64,000 bases of DNA from Bacillota bacterium. Its GTDB lineage: Bacteria; Bacillota; Clostridia; Acetivibrionales; DTU013. The stretch is from contig JAEZYU010000109.1 in assembly GCA_023418915.1 (NCBI GenBank), forward strand, positions 62,001-126,000. The letters run 5' to 3'. Every line of letters begins with the position of its first letter. The stretch's first letter is position 1. The translations under genes and the position numbers were made by a program. Under the pieces are notes generated by a model that was not told where the DNA came from, ran no database searches, and saw nothing but the letters and a program-made list of their open reading frames with translations. Of this stretch, positions 33,105-43,048 are shown piece by piece.

Positions 33105-34043
33105 ATGAATCTGAAATCAAAAGACTTGCTTGGACTAAAGGATCTGTCAGCTGAAGAGATCGAATATATACTCGATACAGCAAAAACTATGAAATATGTA
33201 ATAACCTCAAACAATAAAAGAACACCTCATTTGCAGGGCAAATCCATAGTGACTCTTTTTTATGAAAACAGCACCAGAACAAGGCTTTCCTTTGAACTGG
33301 CATCAAAATACATGAGCTCCAGTTCTGCTAACATATCATCCTCTGTGAGCAGCGTAGCTAAAGGAGAAACGCTGATAGACACAGGCAGGACAATCGATAT
33401 GATGGGCACCGATGTTATAATAATCAGGCATCCGCAGTCAGGTGCGCCGCATTTGCTTGCAAAAAACGTAAAGGCTTCAGTTATAAATGCAGGAGACGGA
33501 ATGAACGAACACCCTACACAGGCTCTGCTGGACATGTTCACGATGAGAGAAAGGAAGGGAAAGCTGACGGGCTTAAAGGTTGCGATACTTGGCGACATAT
33601 TTCACAGCAGAGTGGCAAGGAGCAATATATGGGGTCTTGTCAAAATGGGGGCAGAGGTTTCACTGGCGGGACCGGCAACGCTGCTTCCTCCCGAGATAGA
33701 ACGGACCGGAGCAAGGGTGTACAGTACGATACATGAAGCTCTTATAGATGCTGATGTTGTCATATCGCTCAGACTTCAGCTGGAGCGCCAGAAGAAAGCT
33801 CTGTTTCCGTCGGTAAGAGAGTATTCCAGATTCTTCGGTCTGGATGACAACAGACTTAGGCTGGCAAAAAAGGATGTGCTGATAATGCATCCGGGGCCTG
33901 TAAACCGCGGTGTCGAGCTAACAAGCTCAGTTGCCGACCATGACAGCTCTGCGATAAATGAGCAGGTGACCAATGGTGTTGCTGTGAGAATGGCACTGTT
34001 ATATCTATTAACCAGGAGGGGATCAAATGAAGCTGCTAATTAG
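33105..34043 (+). CDS. pyrB: Aspartate carbamoyltransferase catalytic subunit
   Basis: PyrB joins carbamoyl phosphate and aspartate. Within 312 residues the carbamoyl-phosphate motif FYENSTRTRLSFELA, GTDVIIIRHPQSGAPHLLA, GDGMNEHPTQALLDMFTM and IMHPGPVNRGVEL are all intact. No regulatory pyrI gene follows, as is usual for Firmicutes. AAGGCGG lies before the ATG, and pyrC overlaps its end by 17 bases. Confidence 0.97.
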   Translation: MNLKSKDLLGLKDLSAEEIEYILDTAKTMKYVITSNNKRTPHLQGKSIVTLFYENSTRTRLSFELASKYMSSSSANISSSVSSVAKGETLIDTGRTIDMMGTDVIIIRHPQSGAPHLLAKNVKASVINAGDGMNEHPTQALLDMFTMRERKGKLTGLKVAILGDIFHSRVARSNIWGLVKMGAEVSLAGPATLLPPEIERTGARVYSTIHEALIDADVVISLRLQLERQKKALFPSVREYSRFFGLDDNRLRLAKKDVLIMHPGPVNRGVELTSSVADHDSSAINEQVTNGVAVRMALLYLLTRRGSNEAAN

Positions 34044-35313
34044 AAATGGGCATATAGTCGATGCCAAAACCGGCATTGACGGCATTTACGACCTGCTTTC
34101 AGAGGACGGAAGGATCGTTGAGATATCCAATGATATAGACAGGGATGGCTGTGAAATAATTGATGCCTCCGGAAAATACGTTCTGCCTGGCCTTGTAGAT
34201 GCTCACTGCCATCTCAGAGACCCTGGTTATGAATACAAGGAAGACTTGGAGAGCGGGACCAGAAGCGCAGCCAGGGGCGGCTTCACATCTATCGCTTGTA
34301 TGCCAAATACAAATCCTGTCATTGACAGTGAAGCTGTCGTCAAATATATACTCAATAAGGCAAAACAGGACGGATGCATAAATGTATACCCTATTGGAGC
34401 CATTACAAAGGGCCAACGGGGTGAAGAGCTGGCCGAGATAGGCGAACTAAAATTTGCAGGTGCGGTAGCAATATCGGATGACGGAAAGCCAGTGAAAAAC
34501 TCATCATTGATGAAAAAGGCAATGCAGTATGCCTCTATGTTCGATATGGCAGTAATTTCCCATTGTGAAGACACTGACCTTGCTGAGGATGGTGTGATGA
34601 ATGAGGGATATACATCTACGATCATGGGTTTGAAGGGCATACCGGCAGCAGCGGAAGAGACAATGGTAGCAAGAGAGCTGATACTGTCCGAATACCTGAA
34701 GATCCCTATTCATATTGCACATGTAAGCACCGCTCTGTCAGTGGAGATGATAAGAAATGCCAAAAAACGGGGTGTTAAGGTGACATGCGAGACCTGTCCT
34801 CATTATTTTTCACTGACCGAGGAAGCCTGCACAGGTTATAATACCAACGCAAAGGTAAACCCTCCGCTGAGAACTGCTGATGACCTTAATGCTGTCATAG
34901 CAGGTATAGCCGATGATACTATCGACATAATAGCAACAGATCATGCACCTCATCATGCTGACGAAAAAAATGTTGAATTCAGTCTTGCCTCCAATGGAAT
35001 TATAGGTTTTGAGACTGCATTGCCTCTGGCAGTTACAAATCTCTTAAAACCTGGTGTTGTATCCATGAGCAAGCTTGTTGAAAAAATGTGCCTGAATCCC
35101 TCAAAATTGCTTGGAATCAACAAGGGCACGCTTGAGCCTGGGAGCTCCGCAGACATAACAATAGTCGATACAGATGAACTGTTCACAGTAGATACCTCTA
35201 AATTTGTATCAAAAGCGAAAAATTCTCCCTTCGGAGAATTCAAGCTTTATGGTTTAGTTTGGGGAACGATTGTCAACGGAAAAGCTGTTGTCAGTGAAAA
35301 TGTTCTTCTATAA
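34027..35313 (+). CDS. pyrC: Dihydroorotase
   Basis: This 428-residue class I dihydroorotase has the metal-binding VDAHCHLRDPGYEYKED, the later zinc residues in MPNTNPV, SHCEDTDLA and IHIAHVSTALSVE, and the catalytic ATDHAPHHADEK. It makes dihydroorotate from carbamoyl aspartate. AGGAGGGG lies within the end of pyrB and the genes overlap by 17 bases, so the two are translationally coupled. Confidence 0.97.
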   Translation: MKLLIRNGHIVDAKTGIDGIYDLLSEDGRIVEISNDIDRDGCEIIDASGKYVLPGLVDAHCHLRDPGYEYKEDLESGTRSAARGGFTSIACMPNTNPVIDSEAVVKYILNKAKQDGCINVYPIGAITKGQRGEELAEIGELKFAGAVAISDDGKPVKNSSLMKKAMQYASMFDMAVISHCEDTDLAEDGVMNEGYTSTIMGLKGIPAAAEETMVARELILSEYLKIPIHIAHVSTALSVEMIRNAKKRGVKVTCETCPHYFSLTEEACTGYNTNAKVNPPLRTADDLNAVIAGIADDTIDIIATDHAPHHADEKNVEFSLASNGIIGFETALPLAVTNLLKPGVVSMSKLVEKMCLNPSKLLGINKGTLEPGSSADITIVDTDELFTVDTSKFVSKAKNSPFGEFKLYGLVWGTIVNGKAVVSENVLL

Positions 35314-35366
35314 GTGAGCAGAAACTTTAAATTGACAATGCGTAATAATACAACCGGGAGGTAACT

Positions 35367-36305
35367 ATGTTTATTGACAAACTCATATCCGGGATAAAGA
35401 AATATGGCAATCCCACCGTGGTCGGACTAGATCCGAAACTTGATTATGTACCCTCAAGCATCAAGAAAAAAGCCTTCGGAGAGTATGGCCGCAGTTTTAC
35501 CGGGGCTTGTGAGGCTATTATTGCATTTAACAGAAAAATCATAGATGCGGTTTGTGACATTGCTCCGGCGGTCAAACCTCAGCTTGCATACTATGAGATG
35601 TACGGTATCGAGGGTATCCGCGCCTTTAATGAGACATGCAGATATGCAAACTCAAAAGGTCTGCAGGTAATTGCGGATGGTAAACGAAACGACATCGGTT
35701 CCACGGCGGAAGCTTATTCGGCCGCATACCTTGGGAAAACCATGCTTGATGGCATCGGAAGTACTGTACATGACGTCGATGCACTCACAGTAAACCCATA
35801 TCTTGGATATGACGGTATCAAGCCCTTCATCGACGAGTGTAAAGCATCAGGAAAGGGCATATTCGTACTGGTGAAGACTTCGAATAAGTCATCAGGACAG
35901 CTTCAGGACATAATCGCACAGGATGGCAGACATATATATGAAAAAGTTGCCGAGTTGGTAGAAGAGTGGGGAAGCTCCGTGATTGGTGTGAATGGATACA
36001 GCTGTGTCGGAGCTGTCGTAGGTGCGACATACCCTGAGCAGGCTTCAATTCTGAGAAAAATAATGAAAAAGGCATATATTCTGGTGCCCGGATACGGAGC
36101 ACAGGGAGGGACTGCGAAGGATGCTGTCAGAGCTTTCGATGATAACGGTCTTGGTGCAGTAATAAATGCGTCCAGAAGCATAATGTGTGCCTGGAAATCA
36201 GATAAGTGGTCGAACAAATATGGAGAGGACGGATTCGACCAGGCTGCAAGAGATGAAGCCGTCAGGATGCGCGAGGATATCCGGCTTGCTCTGGAAAGCA
36301 GATAA
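35367..36305 (+). CDS. pyrF: Orotidine 5'-phosphate decarboxylase (long, type 2)
   Basis: The last step to UMP. At 312 residues this is the longer form found in many Clostridia and actinobacteria rather than the ~240-residue Bacillus form. It carries TVVGLDPKLDYVP, PAVKPQLAYYEMYG, the catalytic VIADGKRNDIGSTAEAYS (Lys-x-x-x-Asp) and LVPGYGAQGGTA. GGGAGG precedes the ATG. It sits between pyrC and carB, where carAB would be expected. Confidence 0.95.
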   Translation: MFIDKLISGIKKYGNPTVVGLDPKLDYVPSSIKKKAFGEYGRSFTGACEAIIAFNRKIIDAVCDIAPAVKPQLAYYEMYGIEGIRAFNETCRYANSKGLQVIADGKRNDIGSTAEAYSAAYLGKTMLDGIGSTVHDVDALTVNPYLGYDGIKPFIDECKASGKGIFVLVKTSNKSSGQLQDIIAQDGRHIYEKVAELVEEWGSSVIGVNGYSCVGAVVGATYPEQASILRKIMKKAYILVPGYGAQGGTAKDAVRAFDDNGLGAVINASRSIMCAWKSDKWSNKYGEDGFDQAARDEAVRMREDIRLALESR

Positions 36306-36371
36306 TGAATAAATAGGTGACTGACGCAGACAATTTATTTTAATCCATCCACGATTTGAAAGGAGAACACA

Positions 36372-39300
36372 ATGCCAAGACGTAAAGATGTCAACAAAGT
36401 AATAGTGATCGGATCCGGGCCGATAGTGATCGGTCAGGCTGCGGAATTTGACTATGCAGGGACCCAAGCCTGCCGGGCATTAAGAGAGGAAGGACTGGAG
36501 GTAGTACTTGTAAACAGTAATCCCGCCACTATCATGACTGATACAAATATGGCAGATAAGGTATATATTGAGCCATTGGATATAAGAACGATAAAAAAGA
36601 TCATCAGAAAGGAAAGACCCGACAGTCTGCTGCCTACTTTGGGCGGACAGACAGGACTCAATCTGGCTATGGAGCTGGCTGAGTCCGGCTTTTTGAAGGA
36701 GATGGGGGTCAAACTCCTTGGTACAGCCACTGAGGCGATAAAAATGGCTGAAGACCGACAGGCCTTCAAGGATACGATGGAGAGCATAGGGGAGCCCTGT
36801 ATTGCAAGCAAAGTCGTGACATCGCTCGATGATGCGCTTTCCTTTGCAGAGGAAATAGGGTACCCGGTCATAGTAAGGCCTGCATATACACTTGGAGGCA
36901 CAGGCGGAGGCATCGCATACGACAGGGCGGAGCTCACCGAAACAGCATCGAACGGATTGAGACTCAGTCGTGTAAACCAGGTGCTGATAGAGAAGTGTAT
37001 CTCCGGATGGAAAGAGATCGAGTTTGAAGTCATGAGGGACGGAAAAGGAAATGCTGTTATGATATGCAGTATGGAAAATGTCGACCCTGTCGGAGTTCAT
37101 ACCGGAGACAGTATAGTAGCGGCTCCATGTCAGACACTGACAGATAAGGAATTCGGCATGCTGCGTTTAGCTGCTCTTAATATAATCAAAGCGCTTGGCA
37201 TCGAGGGAGGATGCAACGTACAATTTGCGCTGCATCCTACAAGTTTTGAATACGCAGTGATAGAGGTCAATCCACGGGTGAGCCGTTCCTCCGCACTAGC
37301 CTCGAAGGCCACCGGTTACCCAATCGCCAGAGTGGCAACAAAAATCGCTATTGGCTATTCGCTCGACGAGATAAGAAATGAATTGACAGGAAAAACATTT
37401 GCATGCTTTGAGCCCGCCATAGACTATATAGTACTGAAGATCCCCAAGTGGCCATTTGACAAGTTCGTAAAGGCAAAGCGGACATTGGGGACCCAGATGA
37501 AGGCAACAGGTGAGGTCATGTCAATAAGCGATTCCTTTGAGGCAGCGCTTATGAAGGCTGTAAGGTCACTGGAGCTTGGCATATACACACTGGAGCAGGA
37601 TATATATAAAAAGTTGAAAATAGATGATGTTGAACAAAGACTGACAAATATAGATGACGAAAGACTGTTTGTGATTGCAGAAGCGCTGAGAAGAGGCATT
37701 TCTATAAAGAAAGTAAATGAAATAACAAAAATAGATGAATTTTTTATTAATAAAATATTTAATATAGTTAAGATGGAAGAGGAGTTAAAACAGAGCAACT
37801 GGGAAGCATTGAGCCCAGAATTGCTCAGCAGAGCTAAAAAAATGGGTTTTACCGATAATGTAGTCGCAATGTATACAGGATCAGACACTTCACATATTAA
37901 GAAATTCAGAAAGGAACACGGAATAAATGTTACCTTTAAGACTGTTGACACCTGTGCGGCCGAATATGAAGCTGTGTCACCATACTATTATTCCACATAC
38001 GATCAAGTCGGCGAAGTGAAGGATACAGGAAGAAAAAAGGTTCTGGTCATTGGCTCGGGGCCTATCAGGATAGGGCAGGGTATAGAATTTGACTACTGTT
38101 CGGTGCACTCTGTCTGGGCGCTGAAGGAACAAGGGTTTGAGACGATCATAGCAAACAATAATCCTGAAACCGTCAGTACAGATTTTGACACTGCAGATAA
38201 GCTGTATTTTGAACCGTTAACCATTGAGGATGTTGAGAACATCATAGAAGCAGAGAAACCTGAAGGAGTGATAATCCAGTTTGGCGGACAGACCGCAATA
38301 AAGCTTGTTAAGCAGCTCAGTGAGCTGGGAATCAGAATACTGGGGACACAGGCAGAGGATGTGGATGCCGCAGAGGATAGAGAAATATTCGACGGAATAT
38401 TGGAGCAAACAGGCATACCAAGGCCGAAAGGAAAAACCGTCTTAACTCTGGAGCAGGCCCTTGAAGCAGCAAACGAGCTGATCTATCCCGTTCTGGTGCG
38501 GCCATCCTATGTACTGGGAGGTCAGGGAATGGAGATCGCCTACAATGACAAGGACGTCACCGAGTTTATGGAGATCATCAACCGCGTAAGGCAGGAACAT
38601 CCCATTCTGATAGACAAATACATGATGGGCAAGGAAATAGAGGTGGATGCGATCTGCGATGGTGAAAATGTACTGATCCCTGGCATTATGGAGCATCTTG
38701 AACGCGCCGGGGTCCATTCCGGCGACAGTATATCTGTTTATCCTGCCATATCACTCAGACCTTCTGTGGTGCAGAAAATAACACAATATACGCAAAAGCT
38801 GGCAAGAGCACTTAATGTACTTGGGATGATAAATATCCAGTATGTACTGTACAACGAGGAATTATTTGTCATAGAGGTCAATCCGAGATCCAGCCGTACG
38901 GTACCATATATAAGCAAGGTAACTGGTATACCAATGGTTGATGTGGCTACAAAGGTGATGACAGGTAAAAAGCTAAGTGATTTCGAGTATGGTACCGGTC
39001 TGTATCGAAATGCTGATCACATTGCTGTAAAGGTACCGGTGTTTTCATTTGAAAAGCTTCACGATGTGGATACGAGTCTCGGTCCTGAAATGAAATCAAC
39101 AGGAGAAGTGCTTGGAATAGGTGAAACATTCCACGAAGCGCTGTTTAAGGGAATCACTGCCTCAGGCATGAAGCTGCCGTCAGCAGGCGGAGGAATATTA
39201 ATGACTGTCAGGGATTCGGACAAGACAGAACTCGTGAATATAGCAGAGCAGTTCGAAAGGCTTGGATTCACACTATGGGCTACAGGAAGGACGGCAAACA

Positions 39301-39596
39301 CGCTCAATATGCATGGTATAGCGACAAATGCTGTCAGAAAAATTGGTGAAGGGTCGCCAAATATTTTGGATCTAATATCATCAGGAAAGGTCAATCTTGT
39401 AATAAATACACCTACAAAAGGACGTCAGCCTGAGCGCGATGGTTTCAAGATACGACGAAAATCTGTTGAGATGTCTGTGCCGTGTCTGACCTCTCTTGAT
39501 ACGGCAAGGGCAGTATTGAGCTGCATTGAGATGGAAAGCAGCGGAGACGGTCTCGATGTGATTGACCTGAGCATATTCGATAAAACGAAAGTATAA
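36372..39596 (+). CDS. carB: Carbamoyl-phosphate synthase large subunit
   Basis: The 1074-residue protein is the full-length large subunit, made of two homologous ATP-grasp halves: the first starts KVIVIGSGPIVIGQAAEFDY, the second KVLVIGSGPIRIGQGIEFDY. Each has its own ATP-grasp motifs (VRPAYTLGGTGGGI; VRPSYVLGGQGMEI). The C-terminal MGS allosteric domain (GGGILMTVRDSDKTELVNIA... ending at the stop) would bind UMP or IMP. It needs the glutaminase subunit CarA to use glutamine, and no carA gene is found in the window. AAGGAG precedes the ATG. Confidence 0.97.
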   Translation: MPRRKDVNKVIVIGSGPIVIGQAAEFDYAGTQACRALREEGLEVVLVNSNPATIMTDTNMADKVYIEPLDIRTIKKIIRKERPDSLLPTLGGQTGLNLAMELAESGFLKEMGVKLLGTATEAIKMAEDRQAFKDTMESIGEPCIASKVVTSLDDALSFAEEIGYPVIVRPAYTLGGTGGGIAYDRAELTETASNGLRLSRVNQVLIEKCISGWKEIEFEVMRDGKGNAVMICSMENVDPVGVHTGDSIVAAPCQTLTDKEFGMLRLAALNIIKALGIEGGCNVQFALHPTSFEYAVIEVNPRVSRSSALASKATGYPIARVATKIAIGYSLDEIRNELTGKTFACFEPAIDYIVLKIPKWPFDKFVKAKRTLGTQMKATGEVMSISDSFEAALMKAVRSLELGIYTLEQDIYKKLKIDDVEQRLTNIDDERLFVIAEALRRGISIKKVNEITKIDEFFINKIFNIVKMEEELKQSNWEALSPELLSRAKKMGFTDNVVAMYTGSDTSHIKKFRKEHGINVTFKTVDTCAAEYEAVSPYYYSTYDQVGEVKDTGRKKVLVIGSGPIRIGQGIEFDYCSVHSVWALKEQGFETIIANNNPETVSTDFDTADKLYFEPLTIEDVENIIEAEKPEGVIIQFGGQTAIKLVKQLSELGIRILGTQAEDVDAAEDREIFDGILEQTGIPRPKGKTVLTLEQALEAANELIYPVLVRPSYVLGGQGMEIAYNDKDVTEFMEIINRVRQEHPILIDKYMMGKEIEVDAICDGENVLIPGIMEHLERAGVHSGDSISVYPAISLRPSVVQKITQYTQKLARALNVLGMINIQYVLYNEELFVIEVNPRSSRTVPYISKVTGIPMVDVATKVMTGKKLSDFEYGTGLYRNADHIAVKVPVFSFEKLHDVDTSLGPEMKSTGEVLGIGETFHEALFKGITASGMKLPSAGGGILMTVRDSDKTELVNIAEQFERLGFTLWATGRTANTLNMHGIATNAVRKIGEGSPNILDLISSGKVNLVINTPTKGRQPERDGFKIRRKSVEMSVPCLTSLDTARAVLSCIEMESSGDGLDVIDLSIFDKTKV

Positions 39597-39628
39597 TGAG
39601 GCATCATATTTTATGCCAGGAGGTAAAA

Positions 39629-40414
39629 ATGTCAAAACAACTCTCAGACAGGATCACAGTAATAGAGGAAAAGGCAGAGGGTATAATAAGGATGACTTTG
39701 TCCTGCGAATACATCTCCTTAAATGCAAGACCTGGACAGTTCGTGAACATTAAATGCTGTCAAGGCAATGAGGCACTGCTCAGGCGGCCAATCAGCATAT
39801 GCTCGGCAGACAGGGAAAACAACACATATGATATATACTTTCAAAAAAAGGGGATCGGTACCGAAATACTTTCGAAAAAGAAGGAAGGAGACCTTCTGGA
39901 TGTGTTGGGACCCTTGGGCAGGGGATATGATACGGATATCGGATATCGCAGGGTCGCTCTGATAGGAGGAGGTATAGGGATCTTTCCGTTGTTGTTTGTG
40001 CTCAATGAAAGCAGGGCAGTCGTAAAACGATCATATCTTGGTTTTCGTACATCAGCTCTTGTGGTTCTGGAGAATGAATTCCGGGAGAGGTCATCATCTC
40101 TCGAAATAGCTACGGATGATGGGAGTTATGGTAAAAGGGGATATGTCACTGATTTACTTGAGAGGGACATTTCCACCGAAAAGTTTGATATGATATATGC
40201 ATGCGGACCAGAGCAGATGCTCAGAAGGGTAGCTGAAACAGCAAAAAGATATGATACAAAATGTCAGATATCACTTGAACAAAGAATGGGGTGCGGATTC
40301 GGAGCCTGCCTCACCTGCGCATGCAAAATCAACACAGGTGACGGCGGATGGCAGTATGGCCACGTTTGCAAGGATGGTCCTGTGTTCAGCAGCAGAGATA
40401 TAATATTTGAATGA
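39629..40414 (+). CDS. pyrK: Dihydroorotate dehydrogenase electron transfer subunit PyrK
   Basis: PyrK passes electrons from PyrD to NAD+ using FAD and a 2Fe-2S cluster. In 261 residues it has the FAD-binding RRPISICSADRENNTYD, the NAD-binding ALIGGGIGIFPLLFVL, and the C-terminal cysteines of GCGFGACLTCACKINTGDG with a last one in HVCKDGPVF. An ATG at 39596 is in frame but AGGAGG is placed for ATG 39629. It is directly followed by pyrD, the heterotetrameric type 1B arrangement. Confidence 0.96.
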   Translation: MSKQLSDRITVIEEKAEGIIRMTLSCEYISLNARPGQFVNIKCCQGNEALLRRPISICSADRENNTYDIYFQKKGIGTEILSKKKEGDLLDVLGPLGRGYDTDIGYRRVALIGGGIGIFPLLFVLNESRAVVKRSYLGFRTSALVVLENEFRERSSSLEIATDDGSYGKRGYVTDLLERDISTEKFDMIYACGPEQMLRRVAETAKRYDTKCQISLEQRMGCGFGACLTCACKINTGDGGWQYGHVCKDGPVFSSRDIIFE

Positions 40415-40432
40415 TCACAGAAGGAGGGCAAT

Positions 40433-41353
40433 ATGGGAGATAAGGATCTTTCGGTTGAGTTATGCGGTATAATCTTAAAAAATCCTGTAATAGCAGCATC
40501 AGGGACATTCGGCTTTGGACGGGAGCATGCCGATTACATCGATTTGAATAAAATCGGCGGCATAAGTGTGAAAGGTCTTACACTCAGGCCCAGGCAAGGC
40601 AACAAGCCCCCAAGGGTAACAGAAACCCCGGCTGGAATGCTGAACAGCGTAGGACTGCAAAATCCCGGCGTACACAGCTTTGTAAAAGATGAAATCCCAT
40701 TTTTAAGACAGCATTCTTTGGCAGTCATCGCTAATATTGCAGGAAATACGACAGAGGAATACTGTGAAATGACCGAGATTTTATCGGACGCAGATATCGA
40801 TGCCATTGAGCTCAATGTCTCATGCCCCAATGTGAAAGCAGGGTGCGTGGCATTCGGCAATACGCCCTCCGGTATTTCAGAGATCACATCTCAGGTGAAA
40901 AAATACTCCAGGAAACCCTTGATAGTAAAGCTTACTCCAAATGTGACAAGCATAACTGAGATTGCAGCGGCTGCTGAGGATGCCGGAGCTGACGCAATAT
41001 CACTGATCAATACGCTTGTGGGGATGGCAATCGACATAGAGACAAGAAGACCGGTACTCGCAAATAACACAGGCGGTTTATCGGGGCCTGCAGTCAAACC
41101 TATAGCAGTAAGAATGGTTCATGAGGTTTACAGAACTGTCAAAATACCCGTTATCGGCATGGGAGGTATCTCAACAGGAAACGATGCTGTCGAATTCATG
41201 CTCGCCGGAGCCTGCGCAGTTATGGTGGGTACAGCCGGCCTGATTTACCCCGATGCCTGTATAAAAGTATGTGAGGGAATAGAACAATATATCAAAAAGC
41301 ATAATTTTATAGGTGCTGCCGATTTGACCGGCAAGCTGGTACTAAATGCGTGA
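40433..41353 (+). CDS. pyrD: Dihydroorotate dehydrogenase, type 1B catalytic subunit
   Basis: This 306-residue FMN enzyme shows NPVIAASGTFGFGREHADYI, the active-site ELNVSCPNVKAGC (cysteine base of the class 1 enzymes), LIVKLTPNV, and GMGGISTGNDAVEFMLAGA for phosphate binding. It partners with PyrK just upstream to oxidise dihydroorotate with NAD+. GGAGGG precedes the ATG by four bases. Confidence 0.97.
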   Translation: MGDKDLSVELCGIILKNPVIAASGTFGFGREHADYIDLNKIGGISVKGLTLRPRQGNKPPRVTETPAGMLNSVGLQNPGVHSFVKDEIPFLRQHSLAVIANIAGNTTEEYCEMTEILSDADIDAIELNVSCPNVKAGCVAFGNTPSGISEITSQVKKYSRKPLIVKLTPNVTSITEIAAAAEDAGADAISLINTLVGMAIDIETRRPVLANNTGGLSGPAVKPIAVRMVHEVYRTVKIPVIGMGGISTGNDAVEFMLAGACAVMVGTAGLIYPDACIKVCEGIEQYIKKHNFIGAADLTGKLVLNA

Positions 41354-41366
41354 AAGGTGAGGTGAT

Positions 41367-42059
41367 ATGTTGAAGACCAGATTGATATTTGTAAGGCATG
41401 CCGAAGCAGAAGGCAATAAAATAAGGCGTTTTCACGGCTGGACCGATTCGGGTCTGACCGACAAGGGCCATCTTCAGGCAGAAAGAGCGGCATCCAGACT
41501 GAATGATATGGTTATCGATGTCATTTACTCCAGCAGCCTTAAAAGAACAAGGCAGACTGCAGAATACATTTCAAAGATCACAGGACTGCCCGTATTGACA
41601 TCAACAAACCTCAGAGAGATAAATGGAGGCGACTGGGAGGACCTTACATGGACTGAACTGGAACAGAGATGGCCAGACGAATACAAGATATGGGAAAATC
41701 GACCCCATATGCATCGAATGCCAAATGGCGAGTCGATGGAGGAATTCCAGACAAGGCTTCTTGACGAAGTTATGTCGATTGTTGAGCGTCACGAAGGGAA
41801 AAATATATGTATAGTCACCCATGGTACTGCTATACGAGCTATGATATGTCATTTCAGAGAATGTACACTTGAAGAAATGATCAATATTGCCTGGTGCGAT
41901 AATACCGCAGTAACAATTATCGATTATGAGGAAGGCGCCTTCAATACCGTGCTGGAAGGCGATTCTACACACCTTGGAGCTGAACTTGGAACGATAGTGA
42001 ATCAAGATTGGTGGGAGGACTACATGAAAAAAGTAAAAGACAGGAAGAAAAAAGATTAG
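41367..42059 (+). CDS. Histidine phosphatase (phosphoglycerate-mutase-like) family protein
   Basis: The 230-residue protein has the catalytic IFVRHAEAEGNKIRRFHGW near the N-terminus, YSSSLKRTRQTAEYI, the second-arm HEGKNICIVTHGTAIRAM and conserved INGGDWEDL. It removes phosphate from small molecules; known members act on phosphoglycerate, alpha-ribazole phosphate or nucleotides. Its location inside the pyr operon, 14 bases after pyrD, hints at a nucleotide substrate but does not show it. Confidence 0.92.
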   Translation: MLKTRLIFVRHAEAEGNKIRRFHGWTDSGLTDKGHLQAERAASRLNDMVIDVIYSSSLKRTRQTAEYISKITGLPVLTSTNLREINGGDWEDLTWTELEQRWPDEYKIWENRPHMHRMPNGESMEEFQTRLLDEVMSIVERHEGKNICIVTHGTAIRAMICHFRECTLEEMINIAWCDNTAVTIIDYEEGAFNTVLEGDSTHLGAELGTIVNQDWWEDYMKKVKDRKKKD

Positions 42060-42135
42060 TATTCGGAGACTTCCATACAGTACGAAGTATAAGAGTTAAT
42101 CTATATAATACAATATGTTGTTGGAGGATATTAAT

Positions 42136-42987
42136 ATGTCTGATGAAAGACTGGTCAACTGGTTATTCGAGACTAATGCCGTAAGGGTCTGTCCGGAAGG
42201 GAAGCCATTCTGGTACACATCCGGCACCATTGGTCCATACTACATAAATACACACTTCCTTTACGGAAGTGAAAAAAGGGCGCTGGAACTGCTGGAGACT
42301 ATCGATGCGGTAAAGGCAGACAGAATAAACTGTCCCGGCAGGCTGTTTCCTGTGCTTGAAGCCAATTATGATTCTGACGTAATCTACAGAGGACTCATCG
42401 ACAGCATGATCGATTTTATAGGGAACAATATGAATGTGGACAATATCGACTATGTGTCCGGAGGCGAAAGAAGGGATTGGTTTTTTTCACTGCTTGTGTC
42501 CAAAGGTTTGGGAAAGCCTCATATCACATTATATAAGGATCTTTCTGCAGTGGTTACAGAAAACGGTGAGACAACAACTGTTGATACGATCAACGGTGCC
42601 AGAGTCCTGCATATAGCCGATCTCATCACAGAAGCATCCAGCTATGAAAGAGCATGGATACCTGCAATAAATAACATCTGCGGCCAGATGACAGAGAGTG
42701 TTGTCGTTGTCGACAGGCTTCAGGGCGGATCGGAACTGCTTGAGAAGAATGAAGTCTGCTCCTTTGCTATGGTGTCGATAAATAAAAGCTTTTTTGACAA
42801 AGCGCTGGAACTCAGACACATTGATATAGGTCAATATAATATGCTTATGAGCTATACTGCCGACCCTCACAGCTCAATGAAAGCATTTTTGACCGGGCAT
42901 CCTGAATTTCTTCAGGACGCTTTGAAAGCAGATGCAAGAACAAGAGAGAGGGCACAGCTCTGTATCGAAAAAAAGATTTATAACTGA
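42136..42987 (+). CDS. pyrE: Orotate phosphoribosyltransferase-like protein (PyrE candidate)
   Basis: The 283-residue protein has the phosphoribosyltransferase elements FWYTSGTIGPYYINTHFLYG (orotate/PRPP contact), VSGGERRDWFFSLLVS, ADLITEASSYERAW (the acidic PRPP-loop position) and VVVVDRLQGGSELL. It is much longer than the ~200-residue Bacillus PyrE, and the PRPP loop is divergent. PyrE is the one step otherwise missing from this operon apart from carA, so orotate as substrate is the natural inference. ATG 42115 is in frame, but GGAGG suits ATG 42136. Confidence 0.7.
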   Translation: MSDERLVNWLFETNAVRVCPEGKPFWYTSGTIGPYYINTHFLYGSEKRALELLETIDAVKADRINCPGRLFPVLEANYDSDVIYRGLIDSMIDFIGNNMNVDNIDYVSGGERRDWFFSLLVSKGLGKPHITLYKDLSAVVTENGETTTVDTINGARVLHIADLITEASSYERAWIPAINNICGQMTESVVVVDRLQGGSELLEKNEVCSFAMVSINKSFFDKALELRHIDIGQYNMLMSYTADPHSSMKAFLTGHPEFLQDALKADARTRERAQLCIEKKIYN

Positions 42988-43048
42988 CGGTAAAAACATA
43001 AGTGCTTTATTATGCAGCAATAGACTACTTAATACTGGATGATGATAT

